From assembly GCF_014193425.1 (NCBI RefSeq), contig NZ_JACHZG010000001.1:2294001-2358000 (forward strand): 64,000 bases of DNA, in the 5' to 3' direction. A program made the translations under genes and the position numbers. Source of the DNA: Microlunatus antarcticus (GTDB taxonomy: Bacteria > Actinomycetota > Actinomycetes > Propionibacteriales > Propionibacteriaceae). Positions 25,265 to 32,804 of the stretch are shown here, one piece after another. The notes below the pieces were generated by a model, which was given only the letters and a program-made list of their open reading frames with translations, ran no database searches and was not told the DNA's origin. The stretch's first letter is position 1; each line of letters opens with the position of its first letter.

Positions 25265-25699
25265 ATGAGCGCGCTCGCTCCCGCAGAGATCGACGCCGAC
25301 GTACGCGAGCTCTCGGCCGAGCGGTGCCGCGAGCTCCTGGAGCTGGCGACCGTCGGACGGCTCGGCTACGTCTCCAGCGGCGGCGTGCAGATCGTCCCGC
25401 TGAGCTACCGCGCCGCGGGCGGTGTGCTCTACCTCCGCACCCGGCCCGGCAGCCTCGTGGACCAGCTGGCCGAGGGGGGACGCGAGGTGGCCTTCCAGGT
25501 CGACAGCTTCACCCCCGGCGCGGGTCTCGCCTGGAGCGTTCTGATGCAGGGGCGGGTGCAGACGCTGGACGCCGCGGACCTGGCCCTGGTCCACGACCTC
25601 CAGCGGGCGGCCATGCCTTGGACCGGCGGCCACCTGCGTGATCTACGGTTCGTTCCGAGCAGCTTCAGCGGACGGACGATCACGCACGTCGACGCCTGA
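25265..25699 (+). CDS. PPOX-fold flavin/F420-binding protein
   Basis: This 144-residue split-barrel protein has the phrase LSAERCRELLELATVGRLGYVSSGG, then VQIVPLSYRAAGGVLYLRTRPG and VAFQVDSFTPGAGLAWSVLMQG. This is the pyridoxamine-phosphate-oxidase-like family common in the mycobacterial DosR regulon (Rv2004c/Rv3129-like neighbourhoods). The ligand is FMN, F420 or none. The start at ATG 25265 is behind a purine-rich GAAGAGG. It is cotranscribed with devR, which starts 28 nt downstream. It is a paralogue of the protein at 31598. Confidence 0.87.
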   Translation: MSALAPAEIDADVRELSAERCRELLELATVGRLGYVSSGGVQIVPLSYRAAGGVLYLRTRPGSLVDQLAEGGREVAFQVDSFTPGAGLAWSVLMQGRVQTLDAADLALVHDLQRAAMPWTGGHLRDLRFVPSSFSGRTITHVDA

Positions 25700-25727
25700 G
25701 GCCGCCACCCGAGGACGGGAGGACGGC

Positions 25728-26408
25728 ATGACGACCGTCGACGGGCCGCCCCGTGCCGCCACCACCCGCGTGTTCATCCTGGACGACCACGAGCTCGTCC
25801 GCCGCGGGCTGGTCGACCTCCTCGGCTCCGCCCCGGACCTTGAGGTCGTGGGCGAGGCCGCCACCGCCGGCCAGGCGCTGCGCCGGATCCCCGCCGTGCT
25901 CCCCGACGTGGCCGTGCTCGACGCGCGGCTGCCCGACGGCAGCGGCATCGAGGTCTGCCGCACGATCCGGTCCGACCACCCGGGCGTGCGCTGCCTGATC
26001 CTGACGTCGTACGACGACGACGAGGCCCTGTACGCCGCCGTCCTGGCTGGTGCGTCCGGCTACCTGCTGAAGGACATCGTCGGGTCGAGCCTGGTCGAGG
26101 ACATCCGCCACGTCGCCCGAGGCCGGTCGCTGCTCGACCCCGCCCTGACGAGCAAGCTCATGGAACGTCTACTGCAGCCGCCGCAGGACGACCCGATGGT
26201 CGCCGGCCTCACCCCGCGCGAGCAGGACGTGCTCGCCCTGATCGCCGAGGGCCAGACGAACCGGCAGATCGGCGAGCAGCTCGGCCTCGCCGAGAAGACC
26301 GTCAAGAACTACGTCACGGGGATCCTGATGAAGCTCGGCATGCAGCGCCGTACGCAGGCCGCCGTCTTCGGCTCGAAGGTCCGCCGTTCCGCGAAGCCCC
26401 CGGTCTGA
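25728..26408 (+). CDS. devR: DevR/DosR-like NarL-family response regulator
   Basis: This is a 226-residue two-component regulator. The receiver has phosphoacceptor D65 (VAVLDARLPDG), T93 and K115 (YLLKD). The LuxR-type output domain has LAEKTVKNYV with K190, K193 and N194. Compared with mycobacterial DosR (D54, T82, K104, K179, K182, N183) every key residue is present at a constant offset of 11, supporting orthology. In mycobacteria DosR drives the hypoxia/NO dormancy regulon. The start at ATG 25728 follows GGGAGG. It lies among its likely targets; the DevS-like kinase is at 29206. Confidence 0.9.
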   Translation: MTTVDGPPRAATTRVFILDDHELVRRGLVDLLGSAPDLEVVGEAATAGQALRRIPAVLPDVAVLDARLPDGSGIEVCRTIRSDHPGVRCLILTSYDDDEALYAAVLAGASGYLLKDIVGSSLVEDIRHVARGRSLLDPALTSKLMERLLQPPQDDPMVAGLTPREQDVLALIAEGQTNRQIGEQLGLAEKTVKNYVTGILMKLGMQRRTQAAVFGSKVRRSAKPPV

Positions 26409-26420
26409 CCGACCGTTCGC

Positions 26421-27248
26421 CGTGCCGCCGCCGGCCGCGCTGGAACCCCTCGGGCGTCTGCTCGGGCACGAGGGTGTCGGCACGGTCGCCGAGGTCGGCT
26501 CCGCCGTCTCGACCGTGGCGGTCGGCGACCGGGTGATCATCTCGTGCATCAGCGCCTGCGGGTCGTGCTCCTACTGCCACCAGGGCCTGTACGCGTACGG
26601 CCTGGCCGAGGAGGGGGCGAGCGGGATCGGCTCGATCCTCGGCCACCTGATCGACGGGACGTAGGCCGAGCTCGTCCGGTGCCCTTCGCCGACGACTCGC
26701 TGGACAAGGTCCCCGACGGCGTGAGCGACGAGGGGGCGGTGATGCTCTCCGACATCCTGCCCACCGGGTTCGAGATCGGGGTCCGCTACGGCCGGGTCGA
26801 GCCCGGTGACGTGGACGCCGTCGTCGACCTCGACGCCAACCGGCTCGAGCAGGCCGCGTCGTTCGGCGCGACGGACACGGTGACCAGCGGGGACGAGGAC
26901 TGGGTCGAGCAGGTGCTCGCTCTCACCGACGGGCTCGGCGTGGACGTCGCCATCGAGGCGGTCGGCGTGCCGGCCACCTTCGCCGCGTGCCTCGCGATCG
27001 TCCGCCCGGGCGGATCGGTCGCCAACGACGGTGTGCACGGCACCTCCGTGCCGCGGCCCCTGCAGGACCTCTGGATCATGGACCTCTCGATCACCACGGG
27101 GCTGGTCAGCACCTCCACCACCGCGATGCTGCTGAAGCTCGTGGCCCAGTCGAGGCTCGCGGTGACCGTCGGCCGTGACCTTGGTCCCGACCTCCGCTTC
27201 CTTCGCCTCTTCCGGTCCGGGCCGCGGGCGGTCACCATCGAGGTATGA
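26421..27248 (+). pseudogene. Degraded zinc-dependent alcohol dehydrogenase
   Basis: Fragments of one zinc alcohol dehydrogenase are readable in two frames. The first (to TAG 26662-26664) has LGHEGVGTVAEVGSAVSTVAVGDRVI and SCISACGSCSYCHQG. The second frame resumes near 26680 with PFADDSLDKVPDGVSDEGAVML and ends GVHGTSVPRPLQDLWIMDLSITTGLV. Damage includes a missing N-terminus with the first zinc Cys, an internal stop, a one-base frameshift near 26680-26690 and loss of the Rossmann glycine motif (GDV joins DAVVDLDANRLEQA). It sits between devR and a PPOX gene, as if a former regulon member. Confidence 0.82.
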
Positions 27249-27694
27249 CGCAGGACGTGGAGCAGACGACCACCCCGCCCGCCCGTCCCGCCGTCGAGAC
27301 GCGCGCGCTGAGCGTGCAGGAGTGCTGGTCGCACCTGCGTCAGCAGACCAGAGGCCGGCTGACCTACCTGTCCGGTCGCGGACCGCGGCACGTGGTCCTC
27401 TCCTACGTCGTCCGGGACGACGAGCTGGTCGTGGAGGTGCCGCCGTACAACGAGGCGGCGCAGTACGCGCGCGGGCGCCGGGTCACCTTCGACGTGATCA
27501 CCCGGACCGGGGAGCGGAGCGCCCGACGGGTCGACGTCGCCGGTCTCGCCCGGGTGCTCGGTCCCGGTGCCGTCTGGGACACCGGGCCCGCCGGCCACCG
27601 ACCCCCGGACCGTCCCGGCCGGCTGGTCGGCCTGGCGGTGGACGAGGTCTGCGGGAGGCTCGAGCAGGTCGGCGTCGCGGACCGTCCGCGGTGA
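27245..27694 (+). CDS. PPOX-fold protein
   Basis: This 149-residue protein has a split-barrel pattern: LSVQECWSHLRQQTRGRLTYLSGRG, then HVVLSYVVRDDELVVEVPPYNEAAQYARG and VTFDVITRTG. It is more diverged than the PPOX proteins at 25265 and 31598, and the cofactor is unclear. Its ATG overlaps the last codon of the alcohol dehydrogenase pseudogene as ATGA (27245-27248), suggesting it was once translationally coupled to an intact dehydrogenase. It is convergent with the USP at 27765. How it is now transcribed is unclear, presumably by read-through from the devR promoter. Confidence 0.78.
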   Translation: MTQDVEQTTTPPARPAVETRALSVQECWSHLRQQTRGRLTYLSGRGPRHVVLSYVVRDDELVVEVPPYNEAAQYARGRRVTFDVITRTGERSARRVDVAGLARVLGPGAVWDTGPAGHRPPDRPGRLVGLAVDEVCGRLEQVGVADRPR

Positions 27695-27764
27695 CGGGGT
27701 CCCTCTCGCTCGGTGCTCGTGGCGCAGCAGCGTCAGCGGATGGGCCTCGACCGGCCCGTCCGGC

Positions 27765-28199
27765 TCAGCGGACGACCAGGACCGGGCACGGCGCGTGAGC
27801 CGCGACGTACTGGCTCACCGACCCGAGGAGCAGGCCGACGAAGCCGCCGTGCCCGCGGCTCCCGACCACGACCAGGTCGGCGCCGTGAGCCGCCGCCACC
27901 AGCTCCCGCGCGGCGTGGCCCTCGACGACCTGCTGGTCGAGCCGCGGCGTCGGCTCGTCACCCAGCACCGAGGTCAGCGCGTCGGCCTGCTGCTGCTTGG
28001 CGACGGCGCTGAGGTCGGCCTCGCTGACCAGCCCGTACGCGACGTAGCCCGGGGCCCCCGCCACCACCTGCTCGGTCCAGCTGGTCACGACGGTGAGGGT
28101 CGCGTCGTGCTCGCGCGCCTGCTCGAGCGCCGCCCGCAGCGCGAGCCGGCTCCCCTCCGACCCGTCCACCCCGACCACGACCCGTTCCCACTTGTCCAT
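27765..28199 (-). CDS. Universal stress protein, single domain
   Basis: This 144-residue USP begins RVVVGVDGSEGSRLALRAAL and carries the intact nucleotide loop LVVVGSRGHGGFVGLLLGSVSQYVAAHAPCPVLVVR, the G-x2-G-x9-G-S pattern of ATP-binding members. It is cytoplasmic and probably dimeric. It is divergent from the USP at 28351, with a DosR-like box between them. It is closely related to the proteins at 28351 and 31164, so the locus contains recent paralogues as well as the older tandem-domain proteins. Confidence 0.92.
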   Translation of the reverse strand: MDKWERVVVGVDGSEGSRLALRAALEQAREHDATLTVVTSWTEQVVAGAPGYVAYGLVSEADLSAVAKQQQADALTSVLGDEPTPRLDQQVVEGHAARELVAAAHGADLVVVGSRGHGGFVGLLLGSVSQYVAAHAPCPVLVVR

Positions 28200-28261
28200 G
28201 GGCCCACCGTCGCCCGACAGTGCGCCCCGGGCCAGAGCCGAACGTCCCGGGTCGCGCCGGG

Positions 28262-28275
28262 AGGACGAAGGTCAC
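28262..28275. promoter_or_regulatory. DosR-box-like site AGGAC-GAAG-GTCAC
   Basis: 8 of 10 core positions match. It lies between two divergent USP genes (28199 minus, 28351 plus). This is the weakest of the four sites. Confidence 0.45.
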
Positions 28276-28350
28276 TGGCCGCGCCCCGGCCGACAGGCCA
28301 CCGTGGGACCACGACGACCGCACGGTCGTCGAACCCGTGGAGGAGCAGCC

Positions 28351-28779
28351 ATGACCGACACCCGAGGTCGCATCGTCGTCGGCGTGGACGGGTCGGACGC
28401 CTCGACCGGCGCCGTCCGCTGGGCGGTCGGCCAGGCCACGCTCACCGGCGCCGACCTGGAGGTGCTGACCAGCTGGCACTTCCCCAGCCAGTACGCCGAA
28501 TGGGTCGCCGACGACATCGACTGGGACGCGCGGGCCCGCGCCCTCCTCGAGGACACCCTCGCCGCGGTGCACGTGGAGAAGACGATGACCGTCACGCGGA
28601 CGGCTCGACCGGGTCACCCCGCCGCCGTCCTCACCGACGCCTCGGCCGGCGCCGACCTGCTCGTGGTGGGCTCGCGCGGCCACGACGGCTTCGCCGGGCT
28701 GCTCCTGGGCTCGGTCAGCGCCCACGTCGCCGCGCACGCGCACTGCCCGGTCGTGGTCGTGCGCCATCGCGTCGACTGA
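28351..28779 (+). CDS. Universal stress protein, single domain
   Basis: This 142-residue USP starts at ATG 28351, behind GGAGGAG. It opens RIVVGVDGSDASTGAVRWAV and ends with the ATP-type loop LVVGSRGHDGFAGLLLGSVSAHVAAHAHCPVVVVR. A Trp-rich stretch (TSWHFPSQYAEWVADDIDWD) lies after strand 2. It is likely cotranscribed with the small membrane protein gene at 28826. It faces the USP at 27765 across a DosR-like box. Confidence 0.92.
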   Translation: MTDTRGRIVVGVDGSDASTGAVRWAVGQATLTGADLEVLTSWHFPSQYAEWVADDIDWDARARALLEDTLAAVHVEKTMTVTRTARPGHPAAVLTDASAGADLLVVGSRGHDGFAGLLLGSVSAHVAAHAHCPVVVVRHRVD

Positions 28780-28825
28780 TCCCTCCCGCGCCGACCGGGT
28801 CCGCACGGCGGCCCGACGCACGCTG

Positions 28826-29209
28826 GTGGTCGCCTCCGTCTTCAACGCGGTCTCGGCCGTGGGTGGCGGGATCGGCATGGTGGTCGCGCACGGCTTGTCG
28901 ATGCCGCTGTCGCTGCTGACGGACAGCCCGTTCTCGACGTTCCTGCTGCCCGGTCTGATCCTCGCCCTCGTGGTCGGCGGCACCCAGACCGCCGCGGCGG
29001 TCCTGCTGCTGCGACGCCGTACGTCGGCCCTCGTGTGGTCGGCGGTGGCCGGCTTCGGGATGGTGATCTGGATCGTCGCCGAGGTCGGCTACCTCCACGT
29101 CCTCGGTTGGGCCCAGATGATCTACCTGGTGACGGGCCTCGGGCAGCTGGTGCTCGTCTTCTCGCTCCTCGGCATCGTCGCCTGGCTCCCGCGGAAGACC
29201 ACCGGCTAG
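28826..29209 (+). CDS. Small four-helix membrane protein
   Basis: This 127-residue protein from GTG 28826 has four predicted transmembrane helices (VASVFNAVSAVGGGIGMVV, TFLLPGLILALVVGGTQTAA, ALVWSAVAGFGMVIWIVAEV, LVTGLGQLVLVFSLLGIVAWL). I recognise no named function. It follows the USP at 28351 by 46 nt and is probably in the same stress-induced transcript. Its stop overlaps the stop of the convergent sensor kinase in a shared CTAG. The exact start is uncertain because in-frame sequence continues upstream. Confidence 0.75.
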   Translation: MVASVFNAVSAVGGGIGMVVAHGLSMPLSLLTDSPFSTFLLPGLILALVVGGTQTAAAVLLLRRRTSALVWSAVAGFGMVIWIVAEVGYLHVLGWAQMIYLVTGLGQLVLVFSLLGIVAWLPRKTTG

Positions 29210-30870
29210 GACCGTCGGTCCCCGACCGCCAGCGGAGCCTCCCACTCCAGCCGCAGCCCACCCCCGTCGCGCGGCGTGAGCCCGAGGCTGCCGCCCGCCT
29301 CGAGCGCGCGCCGGTGGAGGTTCCCCAACCCACGTCCCCAGGGCTGGTCGCCGAGGCCGGCACCGTCGTCGCTCACCACGACCCGGACCCGGTCGCCGAC
29401 CACCTGCACGTCCACCTCGACCAGCTCGGCGTCGGCGTGGCGGACGACGTTCGTCAGGGCCTCGCTGACGACGGCGGTCAGGTCGGCGAGCAGGACGTCG
29501 TCGACCAGGGTGTCGACCGGCCCGAGGAACAGGACGCGCGGGCTCGTCCGCAGCCCGGCCCCGGCCCGCCGCACCACGTCGAGGACGGCGGTCCGCGGGC
29601 CGGGGCGGTCCGGGTCGGAGTCGGTGAGGGCGAAGATCGACGTCCGGATCTGGCGGATGGTGTCGCCGAGGTCGGTCACCGTCCGCGCGAGGACGCCCCG
29701 CACCGGCTCGGCCTGCGGCGTCGCGAGCGCGCCCTGCAGGCTGAGGCCGCTCGCGTACAGACGCTGGATGACGTGGTCGTGCAGGTCGCGGGCGATGCGG
29801 TTGCGGTCCTCGAGGACGGTCAGCCGCTGCTGGTCGGCGCGCGCGTCCGCCAGCTCGAGCGCCAGCGCGGCCTGTGCCGCGAAGCCGCCGGCCAGGTCGA
29901 GCTCGGCCTCGGTGAAGCGGGGACGTTCCTCGATGCGGCCGACCACGATCACGCCGCGCGCCCCCCACTCGCCGATCAGCGGCAGGGCCATCACCGGGCC
30001 GACGGACATCGCCTCGGTCAGGTGGACGTGCAGGTTCTGCTCGGACACGGAGTCCAGCAGCACGCCCACGCCCTCCTCCATGGCCATCCAGTCGAGGGTG
30101 CCCGTGCGCGGGTAGCGCAGGGCCAGCAGACCCTCGGCGTCGCGCCCGGCGACGACGGCGATCTCCAGGCTCTCGGGGTCGTCGTCGGTGGGCAGCACGA
30201 CGGCGGCGACGTCGGCCTCGGCGAGCCGCGCCACCGTGTCCGCGATGCGCTGGAGCACCAGCGTCGCGTCGCTGCTCGGGTTGAGCAGGCCGCGGGTGAT
30301 CTCCGCGGCCGCCGCGAGCCAGTCCTGCCGGCGGCGCGTGTCGGAGTAGAGCCGGGCGTTCTCGATCGCGATCCCGGCGGTGGCCGCCAGCGCCAGCACG
30401 AGCTCCTCGTCCTCCGCGGAGAACGGCCGCCCGTCCGTCCGGTCGGTGAGGTAGAGGTTGCCGAACACCACGTCCCGCGACCGCACCGGCACCCCCAGGA
30501 ACGTCGTCATCGGGGGGTGGCCGGCGGGGAACCCCACCGAGAGGCGGTCGCTCTCGATGCGCGTACGGCGGGCCGCCACCGGCGTCTCGATCAGGGCGCC
30601 CAGGATGCCCAGGCCCTGCGGCAGCTCGCCGATCTGCGCGACGGTCTCCGGGCTCATGCCCGTGTGGACGAACTCCTCGAGCCGCCCGTCCGGGCCGATC
30701 ACGCCGAGCGCGGCGTACCGGGCCCCCGCCACGACCTGGGCGGCTGCGACCACACGCCGCAGCACGGCTGGGAGCGCCAGCTCCTCGACGATGGACCGGT
30801 TGGCGGCCAGCAGCGCGCGGAGCCCGTCCTGGGTGGGTCCGCGTCCCGCTCGCTCGTCGGGTTCTGCCAT
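29206..30870 (-). CDS. devS: DevS/DosT-like GAF sensor histidine kinase
   Basis: This is a 554-residue cytoplasmic kinase. GAF-A (about 30-175) contains SVGFPAGHPPMTTFLGVPV, where H118 aligns by motif with the haem-binding His of mycobacterial DosS/DosT. GAF-B spans about 190-345. The phosphoacceptor is H364 in RIARDLHDHVIQRLY (HisKA_3 type), followed by an ATPase domain with EALTNVVRHADA and DDGAGLG. In mycobacteria these kinases sense O2, NO and CO or redox through haem and phosphorylate DosR. It is the presumed partner of the regulator at 25728. The start at ATG 30870 excludes an unlikely N-terminal extension. It is divergent from the DUF1918 operon across a DosR-like box. Confidence 0.9.
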   Translation of the reverse strand: MAEPDERAGRGPTQDGLRALLAANRSIVEELALPAVLRRVVAAAQVVAGARYAALGVIGPDGRLEEFVHTGMSPETVAQIGELPQGLGILGALIETPVAARRTRIESDRLSVGFPAGHPPMTTFLGVPVRSRDVVFGNLYLTDRTDGRPFSAEDEELVLALAATAGIAIENARLYSDTRRRQDWLAAAAEITRGLLNPSSDATLVLQRIADTVARLAEADVAAVVLPTDDDPESLEIAVVAGRDAEGLLALRYPRTGTLDWMAMEEGVGVLLDSVSEQNLHVHLTEAMSVGPVMALPLIGEWGARGVIVVGRIEERPRFTEAELDLAGGFAAQAALALELADARADQQRLTVLEDRNRIARDLHDHVIQRLYASGLSLQGALATPQAEPVRGVLARTVTDLGDTIRQIRTSIFALTDSDPDRPGPRTAVLDVVRRAGAGLRTSPRVLFLGPVDTLVDDVLLADLTAVVSEALTNVVRHADAELVEVDVQVVGDRVRVVVSDDGAGLGDQPWGRGLGNLHRRALEAGGSLGLTPRDGGGLRLEWEAPLAVGDRRS

Positions 30871-30897
30871 CGCCGACCACAGTAGGGCGCGCCCGCC

Positions 30898-30911
30898 GGG
30901 ACCTTGGTCTC
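30898..30911. promoter_or_regulatory. DosR-box-like site GGGAC-CTTG-GTCTC
   Basis: 9 of 10 core positions match. It lies between the kinase (30870, minus) and the five-gene operon starting at 30947 (plus). Confidence 0.58.
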
Positions 30912-30946
30912 TGGCTCCGGCGCGTGCGTCCGGCGACGCTGGAGCC

Positions 30947-31153
30947 ATGCAGGCCGTTCCGGGTGACGAGCTCGTCGCGGCGAGCGACGACACCAGCCGT
31001 ACGCGCAACGCCGAGATCCTCGAGGTCCGCGGGGCCGACGGCCAGCCGCCCTACCGCGTGCGGTGGCGCGACACGGGACTGATGGCGCTCGTCACCCCGG
31101 TGGCGGGTTCCGTCGTGCTCGCGTCGGGCCACGACGGCGAGAACCAGCTCTGA
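30947..31153 (+). CDS. DUF1918 protein
   Basis: This 68-residue protein reads MQAVPGDELVAASDDTSRT, then AEILEVRGADGQPPYRVRW and VTPVAGSVVL. That is the SH3-like DUF1918 pattern found beside stress genes in actinobacteria. The function is unknown. It is the first gene of a five-gene run (30947-33985) with gaps of 10 and 2 nt followed by overlaps of 11 and 4 nt. The first gene lies 36 nt after a DosR-like box. Confidence 0.85.
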   Translation: MQAVPGDELVAASDDTSRTRNAEILEVRGADGQPPYRVRWRDTGLMALVTPVAGSVVLASGHDGENQL

Positions 31154-31163
31154 GGAGAGACCG

Positions 31164-31595
31164 ATGACGTGGACACGAGTGGTGGTCGGGATCGACAGGT
31201 CGCCCGGGAGCAGCCGGGCCCTGCGCTGGGCGGCCGACGAGGCCCTCGACCACAGCGCCGAGCTGTACGTCGTGATGGCCTACAGCGTCCCGGCGCCGCC
31301 GGTGTCGATCGGCTACGGCCAGCCGCCGTGGCGGGCGGAGGACGAGTGGCGCAAGGACGCCGAGGGAGCACTGCGCGAGGCCCTCCGGACGACGCTCGGC
31401 GACGCCCCGGAGGTCTTCATCCGCTCCGACGTCGTCGAGGGCTCGCCCGCCAAGGCCCTGATCGACGCCTCGCAGGAGGCCGACCTGCTGGTGGTCGGCA
31501 CCCGGGGGCACGGAGGGTTCGCGGGCCTGCTGCTGGGCTCGGTCAGCCAGCACGTCACCGCGCACGCGGGCTGCACGGTCGCCGTCGTCCGCTGA
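31164..31595 (+). CDS. Universal stress protein, single domain
   Basis: This 143-residue USP starts RVVVGIDRSPGSSRALRWAA and keeps the ATP-type loop LVVGTRGHGGFAGLLLGSVSQHVTAHAGCTVAVVR. A Pro/Tyr-rich region follows strand 2 (YSVPAPPVSIGYGQPPW). It is second in the operon behind the DosR-like box at 30898, starting after GAGGAGAG 10 nt past the DUF1918 stop. It resembles the paralogues at 27765 and 28351. Confidence 0.92.
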   Translation: MTWTRVVVGIDRSPGSSRALRWAADEALDHSAELYVVMAYSVPAPPVSIGYGQPPWRAEDEWRKDAEGALREALRTTLGDAPEVFIRSDVVEGSPAKALIDASQEADLLVVGTRGHGGFAGLLLGSVSQHVTAHAGCTVAVVR

Positions 31596-31597
31596 GC

Positions 31598-32032
31598 ATG
31601 ACGCTCTCCGACGAACGGACCTCCGGTCACTTACACGTCCTCGACGAGGAACGGTGCCGCGCACTGCTGGCCTCCCACCACCAGGGCCGGATCGCCTGGA
31701 ACGCCGGCGACGGGCCCCAGCTCCTGCCGGTCAGCTACGCCCTGCACCTGGGCGAGGTCGCGTTCCGCACGTCGCCGTACGGCGCGCTGGCCCAGCTCCG
31801 GCGCCCCACGATGGTGGCCTTCGAGATCGACGAGATCGACCCCGTCGCCGGTGCCGGGTGGAGCGTGCTGGTCCGCGGCCGGGCCGAGCCCGTCACCCGG
31901 GCGGACGATCTCGCCACCCTCTGGGGCCAGGAGGGGATGGTCCCGTGGGCGACCGGCACGCGCAACCTCGTCCTCCGCATCGCCGAGCACAGCATCAGCG
32001 GTCGCGCCGTGAGGGCCCCGTATGCCGACTAG
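31598..32032 (+). CDS. PPOX-fold flavin/F420-binding protein
   Basis: This 144-residue paralogue of the protein at 25265 has LHVLDEERCRALLASHHQGRIAW, then LLPVSYALHLGEVAFRTSPYGALAQ and VAFEIDEIDPVAGAGWSVLVRG. It is a split-barrel fold of the pyridoxamine-phosphate-oxidase-like family with unknown substrate. ATG 31598 begins 2 nt after the USP stop. Its end overlaps the next gene by 11 nt, supporting one polycistronic message. Confidence 0.85.
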   Translation: MTLSDERTSGHLHVLDEERCRALLASHHQGRIAWNAGDGPQLLPVSYALHLGEVAFRTSPYGALAQLRRPTMVAFEIDEIDPVAGAGWSVLVRGRAEPVTRADDLATLWGQEGMVPWATGTRNLVLRIAEHSISGRAVRAPYAD

Positions 32033-32804
32033 CGCCCTGCTCGCGGAGCGTCCGGTCCCCCGGGCCGCCCGTCGCGTGCGGGAGGACTGGGTCCGACTCT
32101 CCGAGCCGACCCTCGACCCCCCGCCGTTCGACGCCGGGATGGTCGCCCACCTGCCGGAGCCGGCGCGGCGCTACCTGACCCACGCGATCGCCCCCGGGAC
32201 GCCGCTGTGGCAGTCGGTGCAGGTCTCGATGGTGGGCCGGATCGGGCTGGGCTCGTGGCGTCGCTTCAGCGCCGACCAGGTCGTGGCGCCCGGTCGCGGC
32301 TACATCTGGGCGGCGGTGGCACGGGTCCTGGGCGTGCCCGTGGTCGGCTACGACCGGCTCAGCGGCGGCAGCGGCGAGATGCGCTGGCGGTTGCTGGACC
32401 TGGTGCCCGTCGCCGACGCGTCCGGCGCCGACGTCACGCGCAGCGCGGCCGGCCGGCTGGCGTCGGAGATCGTCCTCGTCCCCACCGCCTTCGCGAGCGT
32501 CACCTGGACGGCCGGAGGTGCTGACACCGCGGTCGCGACCTCGGGCCGCGGGGCGGAGCAGCAGCGGGTCGAGCTGCACCTCGGGGCCGACGGCCACCTG
32601 GTCGACCTGGTCATGCAGCGGTGGGGCAACCCCGACGGAAAGCCGTTCGCGCTCCATCCCTTCGGCGTCAGCGTGGACGCCGACCGCGCCGCCGACGGTG
32701 TCACCACACCGTCGGCGGTGCGGGCGGGATGGTGGCACGGCACGGACCGGCAGGACGCGGGCGAGTTCTTCCGGGCCGAGATCACGCGCGTGGAGCCCCG
32801 GTGA
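32022..32804 (+). CDS. DUF6544-like protein
   Basis: This 260-residue soluble protein contains HLPEPARRYLTHAIAPGTPL, MVGRIGLGSWRRFSADQVVAPGRGYIW, and later VTWTAGGADTAVATSG. This resembles a family of lipocalin-like actinobacterial proteins of unknown function (DUF6544, recognised by pattern only). No catalytic motif or signal peptide is seen. It overlaps the preceding PPOX gene by 11 nt and the nitroreductase by 4 nt, so it probably shares the DosR-like promoter. Confidence 0.68.
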   Translation: MPTSALLAERPVPRAARRVREDWVRLSEPTLDPPPFDAGMVAHLPEPARRYLTHAIAPGTPLWQSVQVSMVGRIGLGSWRRFSADQVVAPGRGYIWAAVARVLGVPVVGYDRLSGGSGEMRWRLLDLVPVADASGADVTRSAAGRLASEIVLVPTAFASVTWTAGGADTAVATSGRGAEQQRVELHLGADGHLVDLVMQRWGNPDGKPFALHPFGVSVDADRAADGVTTPSAVRAGWWHGTDRQDAGEFFRAEITRVEPR

